From: Marinilabiliaceae bacterium
GTDB lineage: Bacteria > Bacteroidota > Bacteroidia > Bacteroidales > Marinilabiliaceae
NCBI GenBank assembly: GCA_027010905.1
Contig: JALVBA010000275.1
Coordinates: forward strand, 1 to 6,765
Length of the DNA: 6,765 nucleotides
Direction of reading: 5' to 3'
Shown: positions 5,825 to 6,765 of the stretch, piece by piece
Numbering within the stretch: position 1 is the stretch's first letter
Layout: each line of letters begins with the position of its first letter
Position numbers and translations under genes: made by a program
The notes under the pieces: generated by a model
The model's input: only the letters and a program-made list of their open reading frames with translations
What the model was told of the DNA's origin: nothing
Databases searched by the model: none

Positions 5825-6718
5825 ATGGACATAACCGTTGTACTAATAGAAAGCTTTGAGAGATGGTTAAAAACACTGGGATACGCTGAAAGCACGGTCT
5901 ACGCATCAACCCGGTATGTCAACGACTTTTTCTTTTACCTGAAAAAAGCTGAAATAACAAGCATAGAAGTCATTGAACAAATCACTTTGACCAACTACCA
6001 TAAACACCTGCAAACACGAAGCAACCGAAGGCAAGCCGGAGGCCTGTCACAAAACTACATCACCAGTAATATTAATGCCTTAAAACGGTTTAGCAAATAC
6101 TTGCAAGAGACCGGAAAAGTAACTTTAGAGATAAACATCCAACCCAAAGCAGCCACCGAAGAGACTAAAACCATACTTACCCAAGCAGAGATACAAAGGC
6201 TTTACAAAGCTTGTAGCAATGACTTACTTGGCATCCGTGACAGGGCAATCCTCAGTATTTATTACGGTTGTGGACTAAGAAGAAGTGAAGGAGCAAACCT
6301 GAACATAGAAGATGTTCAGTTAAAAGAAAAACTGGTACATGTCAGACATGGAAAAGGTTACAAGGAGAGATATGTTCCCATAACAGGAACCATAAAAGAA
6401 GACCTGGAGAATTATATCTATGTGGCCAGAGAAAAGATACAGAGTTTTAAAAGCGATAAACAGGACCCCGATGCATCGGGGTTGTTTTTAAGTATGAGAG
6501 CCAAGCGGATGCACGGTAACAGCATTATACTCAGGTTGCAGAAACTAACCAATGCAGCCCGGATAAACAAGAAAGATATTGGGTTGCACACCTTGCGCCA
6601 CTCCATCGCCACACACCTTTTACAATCGGGTATGAAATTGGAAGAAGTCAGCCGGTTTTTAGGCCATGCCAGTTTAGAGAGCACCCAAATTTACACCCAT
6701 TTAGCCCATGTTGAGTAA
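5825..6718 (+). CDS. tyrosine recombinase/integrase, XerC/D-like
   Basis: A 297-aa site-specific recombinase, the normal length for Xer-like proteins. Residues about 5-105 form the SAM-like core-binding domain (FERWLKTLGYAESTVYASTRYVNDFF). Residues about 115-297 are the catalytic domain with a full set of active residues: Arg152 in GLRRSE, Lys177 in HGKGYKER, His255 and Arg258 in HTLRHS, His281 in LGHAS, and the nucleophile Tyr290 in IYTH. The start is fixed by an in-frame stop at 5810-5812. It follows the primase by 72 bases on the same strand, so the two may be co-transcribed, with the repeat array between them. A perfect 18-bp palindrome is read in frame at residues 214-219, in the linker between the Lys strand and the HTLRH box, where it adds DPDASG. 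The lone copy suggests integration or resolution of a mobile element; it is not evidently the host dif recombinase. Confidence 0.9.
   Translation: MDITVVLIESFERWLKTLGYAESTVYASTRYVNDFFFYLKKAEITSIEVIEQITLTNYHKHLQTRSNRRQAGGLSQNYITSNINALKRFSKYLQETGKVTLEINIQPKAATEETKTILTQAEIQRLYKACSNDLLGIRDRAILSIYYGCGLRRSEGANLNIEDVQLKEKLVHVRHGKGYKERYVPITGTIKEDLENYIYVAREKIQSFKSDKQDPDASGLFLSMRAKRMHGNSIILRLQKLTNAARINKKDIGLHTLRHSIATHLLQSGMKLEEVSRFLGHASLESTQIYTHLAHVE
6465..6482. repeat. 18-bp perfect palindrome inside the recombinase gene
   Basis: ACCCCGATGCATCGGGGT is fully self-complementary. It is in frame and encodes DPDASG in a variable loop, well away from the catalytic residues. It shares the CCCGAT/ATCGGG arms with the hairpin found just after the gene. 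Confidence 0.75.
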
Positions 6719-6726
6719 TAACGAAA

Positions 6727-6743
6727 TCCCGATGAAATCGGGA
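6727..6743. repeat. CCCGAT hairpin downstream of the recombinase gene
   Basis: TCCCGAT (6727-6733) pairs perfectly with ATCGGGA (6737-6743) around a GAA loop, eight bases past the recombinase stop. No T-run follows on the plus strand, so a dispersed repeat of the same family as 6465-6482 is more likely than a terminator. A recombinase-linked site is a less likely alternative. Confidence 0.6.
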
Positions 6744-6765
6744 AGATATAGCCGCAGCAAAGAGA

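Noticed and set aside
1..6765. CRISPR arrays, tRNA or rRNA genes
   Set aside because: No regularly spaced direct repeats with unique spacers and no cloverleaf or rRNA-like stretches were seen by eye; the palindromes here are different from each other and irregularly placed.

Overview
The window looks like the accessory genome of a member of the Bacteroidota. The signs are promoter boxes of the TAnnTTTG type, starts that lack a clear Shine-Dalgarno site and sit behind A/T-rich leaders, a Bacteroidota-style RHS core (YDYGARFYDAALGRF), a signal peptide ending in SAQ, and GC-rich palindromes of a kind common in this phylum. I cannot name a genus from the sequence.

Region 1 (1-1820, plus strand) is a compact two-gene unit. 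The first gene is a short orphan RHS tip: a leftover RHS core joined to an NlpC/P60-type cysteine peptidase domain and a very basic tail. Its stop codon overlaps the start of the second gene (TAATG). The second gene encodes an exported protein with a DxNxDxxxD loop domain and a C-terminal SH3-like domain. I read the pair as a peptidoglycan-targeting polymorphic toxin and its periplasmic immunity protein. The toxin call is fairly strong; the immunity call rests on position, export signal and domain type.

Region 2 (1821-1946) is a spacer between convergent genes. It holds a dispersed-type palindrome, a possible 50-codon ORF that may be RHS-locus debris, and a bidirectional terminator-like hairpin.

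Region 3 (1947-2819, minus strand) is a likely operon: XRE-type regulator, small antitoxin, RelE/ParE-superfamily toxin. The last two genes overlap by 11 bases.

Region 4 (2820-2977) is a divergent control region with a TAnnTTTG box on each strand.

Region 5 (2978-6765, plus strand) carries a 924-aa protein that joins a CHC2 zinc finger, a TOPRIM domain, a P-loop ATPase and a probable C-terminal winged helix. After a short spacer comes a 297-aa tyrosine recombinase with a complete catalytic set. With the XRE regulator and the toxin-antitoxin pair this looks like the core of an integrative mobile element: replication initiation, integration, control and maintenance. The most unusual feature is that palindromic elements sit in frame inside both proteins (three in the primase, one in the recombinase), and a sister of the recombinase palindrome lies just past that gene. 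A set of AGTGGGTAA motifs in alternating orientation with equal 39-bp spacing spans the primase-recombinase junction.
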